64,000 bases of DNA from Magicicada septendecula (GCA_034769895.1 CM068367.1:351169111-351233110); one strand, 5' to 3'. Numbered from the stretch's first letter, positions 38,776-49,271 are shown. Numbers and translations are program-made. Notes: a model not told the origin generated them from the sequence alone.

Positions 38776-39651
38776 ACGAGTAGAAACTTTTGTACAACAA
38801 AAGTCGTACAACAGGTTCTTAAGATTTTTTAAGATATTAACAGAAGAGTATTTGAAATCTTCTCATAATTTTTTCTTCGTTTCGACTATTATTTATTATA
38901 GTTAAATATAAAAGTACGAATCTATCGTCTACATTATATTGTTTGAGATCTTCGATTTTTATTAATGTTTTCGGTTTTTCAGTTAATGGAAATTTAGTTT
39001 GATATCTGTTTATGGTGAATGCGTACCTGACGATCTTCTGCCTAAATAACTCCTGACTCTCTCTCTCTCTCTTTCTTTCTCCATCACGCCTTGTGCTATC
39101 CATTTATCAGATGATGAAAGTATGGTCGCATTATCAATATCAACATAGCTGCTTTTGCCGCTATATTATCTGTCAGGGTTCTATTTAGTCTCTTACCGAA
39201 GGCATTGTCACTATATGTTCTGCAATATACAAAACAGAAAAGAAAATAAAAGTTAAGAACTAAATTGTTTAGAATACATTACTATAGGCTCAATTGCTCA
39301 GTCTTGTGTCTTCATCATCTTCATCCGTACCACTGTTCATATTTTCCATGTAAAATTTCCTTATTACACCAATAGCCGATTAGAGTACTGACCACACGCA
39401 TTCCTTACCATTGTTTCTCCCACTTGGCAAAGTCAATGTATTGTGTTAAACTCTGAAGCACACTGCTATGGAAAAATTATATTCTTAGTATTTGGTCTTA
39501 CTAACTGTACCACGTTCAAAATTTGCTCTTAATTCCGTCTACAATTAACCTGTTCTTTACTGATCCAGTCATTTACACAGGAATGTCTGCAATATTTCTA
39601 TTTCCTGACCTTATTTGCGTTACATTTTTTAGGTGGGTTATAAAAACATAT
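38776..39651. other. Non-coding flank of the nested Gypsy element
   Basis: No gene-like frame. A CT/CTTT repeat lies at 39057-39080. The four bases that follow (39652-39655, ACGT) are the target duplication of the retrotransposon. Confidence 0.5.
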
Positions 39652-39655
39652 ACGT

Positions 39656-40698
39656 TATAACAAAAGAAATAGTGGTGTAGTGTAAAAGTGTTGTAAAATG
39701 TCGGGCGTTACCTCCGCGCACTTTTGTTACTTACTGTTGACTGGATCCTCTGCGGTGATGTAGTCCTGTAACACAACTTAATACTATGTTTTTTGTGGGC
39801 GCCACTTGGAATCGTTTGTTCCAAGAAATAAATGTGATTATTAAAGTAATTAAAAATTTTTAAATCTTACTTCTATGAAAAAGTATAAACAAGTCAGTTT
39901 AGCTTGAAAAAATGAGGTAAGTTTAATGATTCTTCAAAAACAAACAAATAGTCTGAAGGACTAACATTCATATAAAAATTATAAAATTGCAGAGTTAGAA
40001 AAGAAAAAAATTTCACAAGTTATTATTATTATTATTATTGACAATTTTATATATCCAATCAAGTATCGGCTAGTGTTTTTTTTCAATTTTTTACTCCCAG
40101 GACGTGACTCCTTTGAACTACCAAGACATATCAATAAGATGCCTTACAAGAAAAATTAAGTGATTTGAAGGTGTGTGTGTGGCGTGTGAAGTACAACTGT
40201 GTGATAAATGTAACCAGGTAAAAAATGACTTTAATTTTGGTGACTCACGTTCCAATGGTTAATTATTCTCGCACTGGACACTCCTTTCGGGTAGTTTTTC
40301 AATCTCGCCTCTTCAGGTGTGCACTGAATCTATTTTAAGTTAAAATTGCGATCGTTTACTATTTCCGCACTTTTTGTGAAAACGTTGGCAGTAGATTATC
40401 GTTCAAACGCCGCCGCTACAAATCATCTGTTTCGCGTTGATTCAGAAATTGGCCGCCGCAGCGCTGATTCCCATGCAGTGTCGAGAGAAAGGCTTGGTGT
40501 TTTGTTTGTTTACGTTAAGGGGATTATTGTCAAGTTAGTCAGTCTATGCGAACACCGCAGAATTCGTTCTCTATTTAAAGTTTTGGTCCCTCCTGGGCCG
40601 TTGACGTTCTGGCTGCGTGATTTCTATTAAAATTTGCCGTGTTGCTGCTCTATTTCAGCAACACATTGGCGTAGATTCTCGTTGAGGTTAAGTCAGTC
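39656..40698 (-). repeat. Outer element 3' LTR, distal part
   Basis: It aligns with 57573-58660 of the intact LTR with scattered substitutions. Relative to that copy it lacks about 39 bases after TTTTTTACTC (near 40098). The missing segment in the intact copy is bounded by TTTACTC/TTACTC direct repeats, so slippage or recombination between them explains the deletion. The 94-codon frame at 40346-40630 is repeated exactly at 58308-58592 and shows no coding signature. Confidence 0.95.
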
Positions 40699-42964
40699 TG
40701 TAACGAGCAAAAAATTTAAAATTTCTTAAATTTTCACCTCGACGGAGTGCGTTCACACGAGGCGGTGTCAACGACTTATAGTTGACGCAATAAATAAAGC
40801 GTAATGAGAAGATGTCAGAGTAGCGTCGCTAGCTTGACAATAGAAAGACGTTAAGCTCAAACTAACTATAGAAATTGGTGGTACAAGATGACAGGGAAAG
40901 TTTAGTTCAGAATTATTGCTATCTACTGCTGTAACAACTGGGCGAGGACATTCACACTCGTACTGAGAATCGTGGCAGATGTTCGACCATGTTACGTCAG
41001 TATACGATAAACGACAATAAGAGTGTAACTCTACGTTACAATGGAACGGATGCACTGCACTTTAAGAAACAATACGAGGGCTAAGATCGGACAAAAACTC
41101 AAGTCATGTTACGCAGCTGGAGTTATCGTCTAAGTGACAGACAGAATTTACGAGTGGAAAGTTGGGGTGACTTCACCAGCCAGCAGATGTTCAAAATTAT
41201 TAATAGCCACAAAAAAGGGGTATAACATGGAACAATACGCCAGTAGAACCGAAAGTACAGATAATGGCAATCTAGAGAAACACTGAGTTTACTTCAGACA
41301 ATAGGTTGATGGACAAGCTTCTAATAGCCGTAGTTTCTACGAAACGGGTCAACGTTCGTCAGAGCAAAATCGGGGGATGCCTAAGAACCTATCAGAAGCC
41401 AAAAGCCAGAGAGAAAACTGGTAAAGAGGAGTGTTTCCATAGCAACAGAAACGAAAAACCTATCGGAAGAACTATGACGTAGGGTCTTGACATAGTGGGA
41501 CAAAATATTCCAAGAAAACTCAAAACTGACCAATCACAAAACGAAGTAGGCGTGAACAGCGCCAGAGACAAAATTTTGAGTAGGGACGAGTTAATAAAAC
41601 TATCTGTCCAAGACAGGAGTCAAGGGTCTTATCTCAACAGTTAACAGTTAATAAGTTTTACTCAAATCGTCAACCAGTTTACTTTAAGTACGAAGCGTGT
41701 CTTCAGTCTTATATCAAATTTTCAAGTAATACACTTTAAGTTCGAGAGACAGTGTTACGCAATTTTCAGACAGTTTGTTCTAATTGTTTGGAAGTGAATT
41801 TCGAAGTGCGACGTAACGAACTTAGATAAGAATTATTCAAAGTGAACAATCAGATCGTTACACGAACAGATATCATCACACAAATAATATACTAAACAGT
41901 TGAACTTAATATAGTGTTATTACACCTTATTAACACCATAATGAACATGAAACATTAAACAAAGTATTAGATCACATGAACATTTGATAAAGCAGCGATA
42001 AGTGGAACTAGACATGTACATTAACGTTAAAAGAAACACACAACATACATCGTAAGATGAAGTATTTAATTGAACACTAAACGTCAATTATTCACATAAA
42101 CCAACACCAACGCGAGTGATCGGAAGAGTGTGTTAAGTGATTGTGATACAACAGCATTCAACGAAATGTGTCTCCATGCCATCTCCATCACTGGAACTCG
42201 ACTGCACCAACGCTTAATGGATATTGCATAAATCAAGTAACCAATATTTTAATCATTACTACTTAGTTACTTCTACTGACCTGATTCTTTCAAAGAATTC
42301 ATCCCTGAGAAAGTTATTAATAAATGCAATGAATAAATCAGAAATTAAAACGTAATTAATAAATATATTAACGAAAGCTTATCTGGGATTAATGAACGCA
42401 TTAATAAGTAGAATACGAATTGTTATATTATTTGATTTATATATGTATGTATGTTTTTCTTTGTTTCAGCATATATAAAAACATGAATTTGTTATTATAA
42501 AATATGTATGTATTTCAGGTACAGCGACGTATCATATGTACGATTATAATTATTGTGAATGATAAATAAACTAGTAATTTAAGTTGATCATATATATGCG
42601 TTCATTATTATCAAATACAACCCAGATATTAACTTAAAATTTGAAGAAAATATAGAGTAGAATTATAAGAGTTTCTTTTGCTCAATTAAAGTAAATGAAT
42701 TGACAACATTAATTTAGTAAATGATATCAAGTATGTGTTTATGAATAATCGGAATAGTTATACATTGTGTTAAATGGCTGCATAACGCGCGGCATGAAAG
42801 TAATCAATTAATGCAAGTAACTACATATTATCTATTGCAAATAAATGTAATACAATATCAAAATATTCATTACAAATCAATTATATTGATTTGATATCAT
42901 CAGTATTATATAATATTCATATATAAAAAATATCATCATAGTATTATATAATATTCACATTATA
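40699..42964 (+). repeat. Inner element 5' LTR (2,266 bp)
   Basis: It runs from TGTAACGAGC to TTCACATTATA. Its last 304 bases match the 3' LTR. The first 13 bases also match, but the intervening 1.95 kb exists only here. A TTAATAAAAC element near 41590, followed by TCTTATCTCAACAGT, could be the core promoter. Near its end, TATCATCA and AGTATTATATAATATTCA occur twice in tandem (about 42895 and 42932). Confidence 0.85.
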
Positions 42965-42968
42965 TAAA

Positions 42969-42986
42969 TGGCGCCCATCCGCACGG
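42969..42986 (+). promoter_or_regulatory. Inner element primer binding site
   Basis: TGGCGCCCATCCGCACGG begins four bases after the 5' LTR. The first nine bases match the Lys-type site used by the outer element, then the two diverge. Either a different tRNA is used or the distal half is not needed for priming. Confidence 0.65.
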
Positions 42987-43115
42987 CATGATACGTAGTA
43001 ACAAAGATAGTTAAAACGTACAGCTTTGGCAAAGATCAGGCAGTAGAAGAAGTAGATAAAAGTAGCGTTATAGAATTAGAAGTAAGATAAGCATTAGTGT
43101 TATAAGTCAGTTTGA

Positions 43116-44033
43116 ATGATTACGCGTAGGAAGGCAAAAATGGCGAGCAATTCCGATAGCGTAGAATTCGACGTTAATAACCAGTTAGGTACGGTAAATA
43201 CAGAAGATAATACCACACCTAGCGAGCCAAGTAGCGTTGTAGAGAATCCAGAAGTTAGGGCGCGAGGACAAACATCAAAACCAGAAGATGTAAGTCTACA
43301 AATGTTGATGGAGTTCATCCGTCAACAGAGCGAAAAACAAGAAGAGAATATTAACAAATTAATTAGCGAGAAACAAGAAGAAAGTAACAAATTAATTAGT
43401 GAAAAATTAGAGAAACAAAATGAAAAGCTCGACCAGCATAAGGAAGAGATTACGCAGATAAGATCCGAGATACGTGAATACCAGCAGGCCTGGGAAAGAA
43501 AGGTCGACGAACTACAGAAGAAACAAGATGATATCGTGAGAAACTTGAGAGAAGAAGCAAACAAGAAGTACGAAGAAATACAAGAAACACGAGAGAACGA
43601 TCGTCAAGAATGGATGGTAGCGATACACACTACCCAAACGACCGTTAAAAGGATTAATAATAAATTCGATGCTCACGTTAAGGATTCCAATAAGAAACAC
43701 GAAGAACTCAAGGCCGAGATACATGACACCATACGGCAGAAACAACAGGAGCAAGACGGAACAAACACTAACATTATACAGAAGTTGGAAGAAGTGGATG
43801 GTAGACAACGTTCAACAGAACAGAAGTTGGACGAGACTACAAAAGAAAAGACGACGCGGATCGAAGAGTTAAAAGGACATCTGACTAAAGTAAGAGAAAA
43901 CCAGGAGAGACTGCAGAGACAGCTAATGGAAGGTGAGTGTGGTATATTAAACCGAATTAATGGACCTAACCACAATGACCTTAAATATAATGGTACGGAC
44001 ATCTGTCCGTACATTCCCTATGGAATTCCTTAA
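43116..44033 (+). CDS. Coiled-coil ORF1 of inner Gypsy element
   Basis: This 305-residue protein starts MITRRKAKMAS, basic at the N-terminus, then has an acidic and Ser/Thr-rich stretch. From about residue 65 to 275 it is almost pure heptad-type coiled coil, rich in Glu, Lys, Gln and Asn, with near-repeats such as NKLISEKQEE and NKLISEKLEK. It has no retroviral capsid or zinc-knuckle motif. It ends in the frame overlapping the start of the Gag ORF (44020), where continued translation would require a +1 change at CCC-T (44016-44019). The outer element has an equivalent ORF at 56531-57508. A self-associating N-terminal extension of Gag is the likely role (inference). A second in-frame ATG at 43140 could also serve. 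Confidence 0.8.
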   Translation: MITRRKAKMASNSDSVEFDVNNQLGTVNTEDNTTPSEPSSVVENPEVRARGQTSKPEDVSLQMLMEFIRQQSEKQEENINKLISEKQEESNKLISEKLEKQNEKLDQHKEEITQIRSEIREYQQAWERKVDELQKKQDDIVRNLREEANKKYEEIQETRENDRQEWMVAIHTTQTTVKRINNKFDAHVKDSNKKHEELKAEIHDTIRQKQQEQDGTNTNIIQKLEEVDGRQRSTEQKLDETTKEKTTRIEELKGHLTKVRENQERLQRQLMEGECGILNRINGPNHNDLKYNGTDICPYIPYGIP

Positions 44034-45447
44034 GGAGTTGTCTGAAATACAAGAGTTATACTACCCCACTGACAATATCAAGTGGATAGGTAGACATTTT
44101 GAATTAGACGCAGGAATTTGGTGGCGGGTTATACGTAACCAAATATCAAATTTTGAAGAATTCAAGGAAGCGTTCTCACAGAAATATTGGGGACAAGAAC
44201 GACAAGATAGTATACGGGACCATTTGGAGTATGGTAGGTTTGATTGGCGTGGACCGATTACTGCAATTCAGTATATTGAACGTATATTGCTGGAGAGTAG
44301 GCAGTTAACACCTACTCTGACTGATAATCAAATTATACGTAACATATCTCGTCACTTTGGGCGCGAGATTCAGCTCGCTGTGGTCACGAGAGGAATTGTG
44401 ACAATCCCAAATTTCGAATCTCTAATCATAGAATATACACAGATACAACCGAGAAATAATAGGGAGTCAAACTATGTGACGGCGAACGAGGGGAGGAATT
44501 CCTACAAGGAAAGTGAAAGCGGTTTGAACAAAGCAAGTGGTGCACAGAAGAAAGCCTGGGTTGACAGACCAGCTGTAAATACACAACAACATCGTAATGC
44601 GGACCGACGCGCGGTCAACACAATGGAGTTCACAAAAACAGCGGCCGGTACATCGGGCACTGAACCTAGAAGAACTGCACTCAACAAGAAGAGGAAAAAA
44701 AAATCCCTTTACTCATTAACGGAGATAGCCGATAAAACGAATGACTACCAGACCAACATAATTCTACCAGATTTACGAAGCGATTTATTATGTAATGACG
44801 ACGTGGAGATTATCCAACGAATAATAAAGTGCCCAGAAATAAATATAAAGTTTAATAATAATGTTACTGTACAAGCGTTGCTTGACACTGGATCCGTTGT
44901 TGCCGGATTGTCCGAATCGTGGTTTAATCAAAACAAACATAACATAAAACCTTATGAAATATTACCGATGACTAACACTTTAATAGTTAGCGCGGTTGGT
45001 AATAAATCAAAGTTAATAAGAAAACAAATATTATGCGATATTTATATCGAAGGAATTAAATATGAATGTGTTTTTCTCATCATACCGGATTTAATAAAAC
45101 CTTGTATATTAGGAATCAATTTTCTTCAAGAAACAGGATGTCTCATTGACATGGGAAGAAGGATCGTCGAGTTAAGAAGTGAGGCTGACGAAGCGGCATG
45201 CACGGTGCCAATGATGCATATAGAAGTGGTGGACGAAGAAGAAGAAGAAGAGATCATAAGGAACATTGATAAGAAAGTAGAGAGTATTGACTGCGGAGAT
45301 AAAGGGACGTTGGAAAGATTAAGGGAGATTCTGGTAAGGAATAGAAGTTTATTCAGAGTGCCCCGGAAGGATCGAAGTTCACGAGTTCCAAGTCACCGAC
45401 CGGACACCGTACTTCCAGAGAGGATGGCCTGTCCCATTAGCATATAA
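43960..45447 (+). CDS. gag-pro: Gag-protease ORF of inner Gypsy element
   Basis: The frame holds 495 residues. The probable Gag start is the ATG at 44020 (PMEFLKELSEI), a sequence also found at the equivalent start in the outer element (NPMEFLERM). Residues about 21-170 look like a Ty3/Gypsy capsid (IWWRVIRNQI, FKEAFSQKYWG, LTDNQIIRNISRHFG). A basic linker without any CCHC zinc knuckle follows (about 170-255, ending KKRKKK). The aspartic protease has LLDTGSVV (catalytic Asp at residue 309) and the later CILGINFL. The frame then runs out of homology near residue 467 and ends at 45447. The RT frame begins +1 at 45361-45365. Cleavage into capsid, nucleic-acid-binding part and protease is expected from the family. 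Confidence 0.85.
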   Translation: MDLTTMTLNIMVRTSVRTFPMEFLKELSEIQELYYPTDNIKWIGRHFELDAGIWWRVIRNQISNFEEFKEAFSQKYWGQERQDSIRDHLEYGRFDWRGPITAIQYIERILLESRQLTPTLTDNQIIRNISRHFGREIQLAVVTRGIVTIPNFESLIIEYTQIQPRNNRESNYVTANEGRNSYKESESGLNKASGAQKKAWVDRPAVNTQQHRNADRRAVNTMEFTKTAAGTSGTEPRRTALNKKRKKKSLYSLTEIADKTNDYQTNIILPDLRSDLLCNDDVEIIQRIIKCPEINIKFNNNVTVQALLDTGSVVAGLSESWFNQNKHNIKPYEILPMTNTLIVSAVGNKSKLIRKQILCDIYIEGIKYECVFLIIPDLIKPCILGINFLQETGCLIDMGRRIVELRSEADEAACTVPMMHIEVVDEEEEEEIIRNIDKKVESIDCGDKGTLERLREILVRNRSLFRVPRKDRSSRVPSHRPDTVLPERMACPISI

Positions 45448-47896
45448 AGGGAAGGTAGATGATGAGATTAAAAGAATGTTACGGTATGGGGTCATTGAGC
45501 GATGCAACAGCGCATATATTAACCCACTTGTTACTGTAATTAAGAAGGACGGTAGAGTACGATTGTGTTTGGATGCGAGGAAGGTGAACAGCGTGACTAT
45601 CCCGGACTACGAGGGTGCTCCACCGATAAACGACATTCTGGCGAGATGTTGTGAGATGAAATATTTATCTACCGTAGACTTAACTAGCAGTTTCTGGCAA
45701 GTACCACTGAAGCCGGAGTGCCGGAACTTCACCGCTTTTATGTACGAAGGCAAATGTTATCGTTTTACAGTTACGCCGTTTGGACTGAGTACCAGTTCTG
45801 CTGCACTAACCAGGGGATTGGACACAGTATTGGAAGATGAAGTTAAAAAAAATACCATTATTTATGTCGACGATTGCCTATGTTATTCAGGAGATTTAGA
45901 GACGCATTTATTACATTTAGATTTATTATTATCCAACTTAAGAAAAGCGAATTTAACCATCAATTTGGAGAAGTCGCAATTCTTTAGGCAAGAAATTGCG
46001 TACCTTGGATATCGATTAACTACGCAAGGAATACGAGCAACGGACGAGAAGATTGATGCCATTATGAAGTTCCCAACACCTCGGAACCAAAAACAATTAA
46101 AAGGTTTCTTGGGATTGACAAATTTCTACAACCGTTTTACAGATAAATACGCTGAAACCACTAAACCATTACTTGAATTATTACGGAAAGGACAGAAATT
46201 TACCTGGACACAGGAATTAAATGAATGCTTTCAACAAGTTAAAAGGTTATTCGTAGAAACAGTCATCTTGAAGTTTCCTCGAATAAACCAAAGATACTAT
46301 ATGCAGTGCGACGCCAGCAACTTTGCATATGGCGGGCAACTATATCAACTAGATGAGGAAGGAAGAATTGGAGTCATAGCTTTTACCAGCAAGACATTCA
46401 AGGGTGCAGAAAGAAATTATTACACCACGGAGAAGGAGCTCTTGAGTATCGTACGATGTCTTGAGAAATTCCGTATATACATATTAGGGCAACCTTTAAC
46501 CATTATTACAGATAATAAGGCACTGACTTTCATGAATAAATGTCATTTAAACAACTCGCGAATTACACGCTGGATCTTAAGCATCCAAGAGTACAAATTC
46601 GACATTGTCCATTGTAAGGGCAAGGACAATATTACTGCTGATCTTCTAAGCAGAAACCCAGAAGATGCCACGTTAGAAGAAATTAGCGACAATATGTCCG
46701 AATACTTAATTAATCACCTGACAATCAGGATGGATAAAAGGGTAAGCAAGATCATTATGGATATTGGAAAGTATCAATTTAAAGATACTAAGCTTAAAAC
46801 TATTATAGATAAGATTAAGGAAAAGTGTTTAGATAAGGAATTAAATAAATTTTATAGATACGTCGATGAGAAATTATATAGATTACGTAGACGGGAATGG
46901 AAACTGTACATACCGAACAGCGTATCCGGCGAAATAATTGCTGAAATACACCGTATGTATGGACATCCTGGAGCTAATAAATGTATAAAATTATTACAGG
47001 AGCATTTTACCATAGACGGTATGTTGAAAAGGGTGAAAAATTACGTACGCACCTGCGACACTTGTCAGAGGAGGAAGGACTCAGGCAACAAAAACCTGTT
47101 CGGGGGAACGAAAGCCATTATGCCGTTAAGCAAGGGTGACCTAGTGAGCGCTGATTATTATGGGCCACTACCTGTTTCGTCCGCTGGAGTGAGGTATTTG
47201 TTTGTCATGATAGACAACTTCACGAAATACGTGCGACTATTTACACTTCGTAGGGCAACGACCGCAGCCACATTAAGAAGAATACGTCAATATTGTAAAG
47301 AGCTAGGATCTCCTAGAATAATTATCACAGACAACGGAACGCAATTTACCTCTAGGAAATGGTTAGAAGGGTTAAACGAATTAAATATTCAACCAAGATT
47401 TACCGCGATAAGAAATCCATGTGCGAATCTGGCTGAAAGAGTCAACAGACAACTTGGAAATTTATTTAGGATCTTTGTCGGTGACCAACACACCAAGTGG
47501 TCGCGTTATGTACCAATCATAGAGAGTTGCATTAACGAGACGTACCACGAGACTATAGAAGTAACACCCTATGAGGCACAGCTCGGGAAAAAACCGACCA
47601 GAGTTTGGGAAAAATACCTAAACAAGGACATACTTCAAGTCAAAGGAGCTGACCATAACCAAATATTCGTCAAAATGAAAGAAAAGAGGGAAATACAAGC
47701 GAAGTTGTGTAATGAAACCAAGACCATTACAAAATTCAAAATTGGTGAGAAGGTATTAATCAGAACCTATTATCAATCGGACGCGATCCAGAAAAGGATT
47801 GAAAAATTTTGCGAACTGTACTGCGGACCATACAAAGTACACCGAATTCTCGGAGAAGCTACATACGTACTCGTCGATTGCGATGACGAAAGCTAA
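45365..47896 (+). CDS. pol: Pol of inner Gypsy: RT, RNase H, integrase
   Basis: The homologous frame opens at 45365, after a +1 change at CCCC (45361-45364); the first ATG is 45476. Numbering from that ATG (806 residues): RT motifs STVDLTSSFWQV (Asp68), PFGLSTS and IIYVDDCL (YVDD 130-133); RNase H QCDAS (Asp279), TTEKEL (Glu320), TDNKAL (Asp346) and ITADLLSR (Asp389). Integrase has zinc-binding His492, His497, Cys527 and Cys530, and the catalytic triad Asp560, Asp619 (ITDNGTQF) and Glu654 (NLAERVNR). All catalytic residues are present. The frame ends at TAA 47894-47896, but 18 more codons after that stop (GKFNARQMKKYHEPEN) resemble the normal C-terminus, so the stop looks premature. Confidence 0.9.
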   Translation, partial: GRIEVHEFQVTDRTPYFQRGWPVPLAYKGKVDDEIKRMLRYGVIERCNSAYINPLVTVIKKDGRVRLCLDARKVNSVTIPDYEGAPPINDILARCCEMKYLSTVDLTSSFWQVPLKPECRNFTAFMYEGKCYRFTVTPFGLSTSSAALTRGLDTVLEDEVKKNTIIYVDDCLCYSGDLETHLLHLDLLLSNLRKANLTINLEKSQFFRQEIAYLGYRLTTQGIRATDEKIDAIMKFPTPRNQKQLKGFLGLTNFYNRFTDKYAETTKPLLELLRKGQKFTWTQELNECFQQVKRLFVETVILKFPRINQRYYMQCDASNFAYGGQLYQLDEEGRIGVIAFTSKTFKGAERNYYTTEKELLSIVRCLEKFRIYILGQPLTIITDNKALTFMNKCHLNNSRITRWILSIQEYKFDIVHCKGKDNITADLLSRNPEDATLEEISDNMSEYLINHLTIRMDKRVSKIIMDIGKYQFKDTKLKTIIDKIKEKCLDKELNKFYRYVDEKLYRLRRREWKLYIPNSVSGEIIAEIHRMYGHPGANKCIKLLQEHFTIDGMLKRVKNYVRTCDTCQRRKDSGNKNLFGGTKAIMPLSKGDLVSADYYGPLPVSSAGVRYLFVMIDNFTKYVRLFTLRRATTAATLRRIRQYCKELGSPRIIITDNGTQFTSRKWLEGLNELNIQPRFTAIRNPCANLAERVNRQLGNLFRIFVGDQHTKWSRYVPIIESCINETYHETIEVTPYEAQLGKKPTRVWEKYLNKDILQVKGADHNQIFVKMKEKREIQAKLCNETKTITKFKIGEKVLIRTYYQSDAIQKRIEKFCELYCGPYKVHRILGEATYVLVDCDDES

Positions 47897-47953
47897 ATCC
47901 GTGGGAAGTTCAATGCCAGACAGATGAAAAAATATCACGAGCCAGAAAATTGA
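47897..47953 (+). pseudogene. Pol C-terminal tail beyond an in-frame stop
   Basis: Eighteen codons in the same frame as pol end at TGA 47951-47953 and contain MKKYHE. The outer element's integrase ends with a comparable LKKYHDYK. This suggests that the TAA at 47894 is a nonsense mutation or a read-through site. Confidence 0.65.
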
Positions 47954-48949
47954 AGATGAAGGAAGAGGAGGAAATTGAAGAATATGCCATAATAAGTTAG
48001 CTGATGGTGATGAGTCATCTGCGTTAGGGTAATTGACGCGCTTATCTCATTCAAGCTGGCTTAACCAAGAAAATTATGTACTCTAAATGTCAAACGTAAC
48101 ATAAGAGTTTACTTAGTTAATTAATCACTAATTAAATGTTAGATAATAAGGGTGATTTAACGTTTTGTGTGACATTTTATAAAATATTCTAGTGAATACA
48201 AGGGACATTTTAGTTATTATTACTTGATTCACATAGTAATAGATTATTAGGACAAAGTGAAAAAATAGGACACTTAAAATCAAATGAGTGATATTATTCA
48301 AAGAACTATATCGTAAATGAACTCTGTTAAAGTGAATGTATATAATTAATAGACTAGGATTGTAAATGATGCTAGAATGATGTAGATAACTCATTAACAA
48401 AATGTATTACGTGTATGTATAAATTATCAAAATAATTACAACTAACGTAGCGAATATGTTAATTACCAATCTAATTTTAAATAATATTTTAAGAACTAAA
48501 TTCTTAGTAGGACTATCAGTATTGCACAAAATGTATATGTATAGGAGATTTCTCTGATTCTATGTAAAGCGTTGCGTTAAACAGATTGATTGTTTGATAA
48601 TAAATTGCGAGAATAATATTTTAGAAAGTAAAAGGAATATTTAATTAATTAAATTAATTAATTGCTCATTGAATTTATGATTTGTCTTGTAATTAGGGAG
48701 ATAAGGTATTTATATGTAAATACGAGAATGTGAAATGCGTTCAGCCATCCCAAATAGCTAGCAATAAATTCAGAGACCCAATTAAAACTAAAAGGGGGTA
48801 CACCAATTGTAATATAAGTCTTTAAAAGTAGGTCATCATGTAATATCCTTTCCTGAGGAAGGTGAACACGGCGAGGCGACGTACAGGGCGCAGAATTTGG
48901 ATTTGAGTTGTTCCCTGAGGTCACATCGTCAAATCAAAATTGAGGACAC
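47954..48949 (+). other. 3' non-coding region of inner element
   Basis: About 1 kb of AT-rich DNA lies between pol and the 3' LTR with no env-like frame, signal peptide or membrane segment. Its last bases, AAAATTGAGGACAC (48936-48949), are the candidate polypurine tract, though not a strong one. Confidence 0.7.
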
Positions 48950-49267
48950 TGTAACGAGCAAAGAATTATAAGAGTTTCTTTTGCTCAATTAAAGTAAATG
49001 AATTGACAACATTAATTTAGTAAATGATATCAAGTATGTGTTTATGAATAATCGGAATAGTTATACATTGTGTTAAATGGCTGCATAACGCGCGGCATGA
49101 AAGTAATCAATTAATGCAAGTAACTACATATTATCTATTGCAAATAAATGTAATACAATATCAAAATATTCATTACAAATCAATTATATTGATTTGATAT
49201 CATCAGTATTATATAATATTCATATATAAAAAATATCATCATAGTATTATATAATATTCACATTATA
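48950..49267 (+). repeat. Inner element 3' LTR, internally deleted (318 bp)
   Basis: It keeps TGTAACGAGCAAA, the first 13 bases of the 5' LTR, then jumps directly to GAATTATAAGAG, corresponding to 42660 in the 5' LTR. The final 304 bases look identical to it. About 1.95 kb, including the presumed promoter, is missing. Confidence 0.9.
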
Positions 49268-49271
49268 AGTC

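Larger units (their letters stand above)
40699..49267 (+). mobile_element. Inner Ty3/Gypsy LTR retrotransposon
   Basis: The 8.57-kb plus-strand element starts TGTAACGAGC and ends CATTATA. It is flanked by AGTC at 40695-40698 and 49268-49271, a single AGTC in the uninterrupted LTR at 58657-58660. It contains a 5' LTR, primer site, coiled-coil ORF, Gag-protease ORF, RT-RNase H-integrase ORF, about 1 kb of 3' non-coding DNA and a short 3' LTR. The shared 304 LTR bases look identical, so it is younger than its host element. Frame changes and one in-frame stop affect the coding region. The 3' LTR carries a large deletion. Confidence 0.93.

Noticed and set aside
40346..40630. 94-codon frame, repeated exactly at 58308-58592
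   Set aside because: Duplication is explained by the LTR copies; composition and position in the LTR give no sign of coding function.
47954..48949. Possible env gene downstream of inner pol
   Set aside because: There is no frame over 90 codons and no signal peptide or fusion-type or membrane motif, so the element is treated as env-less.
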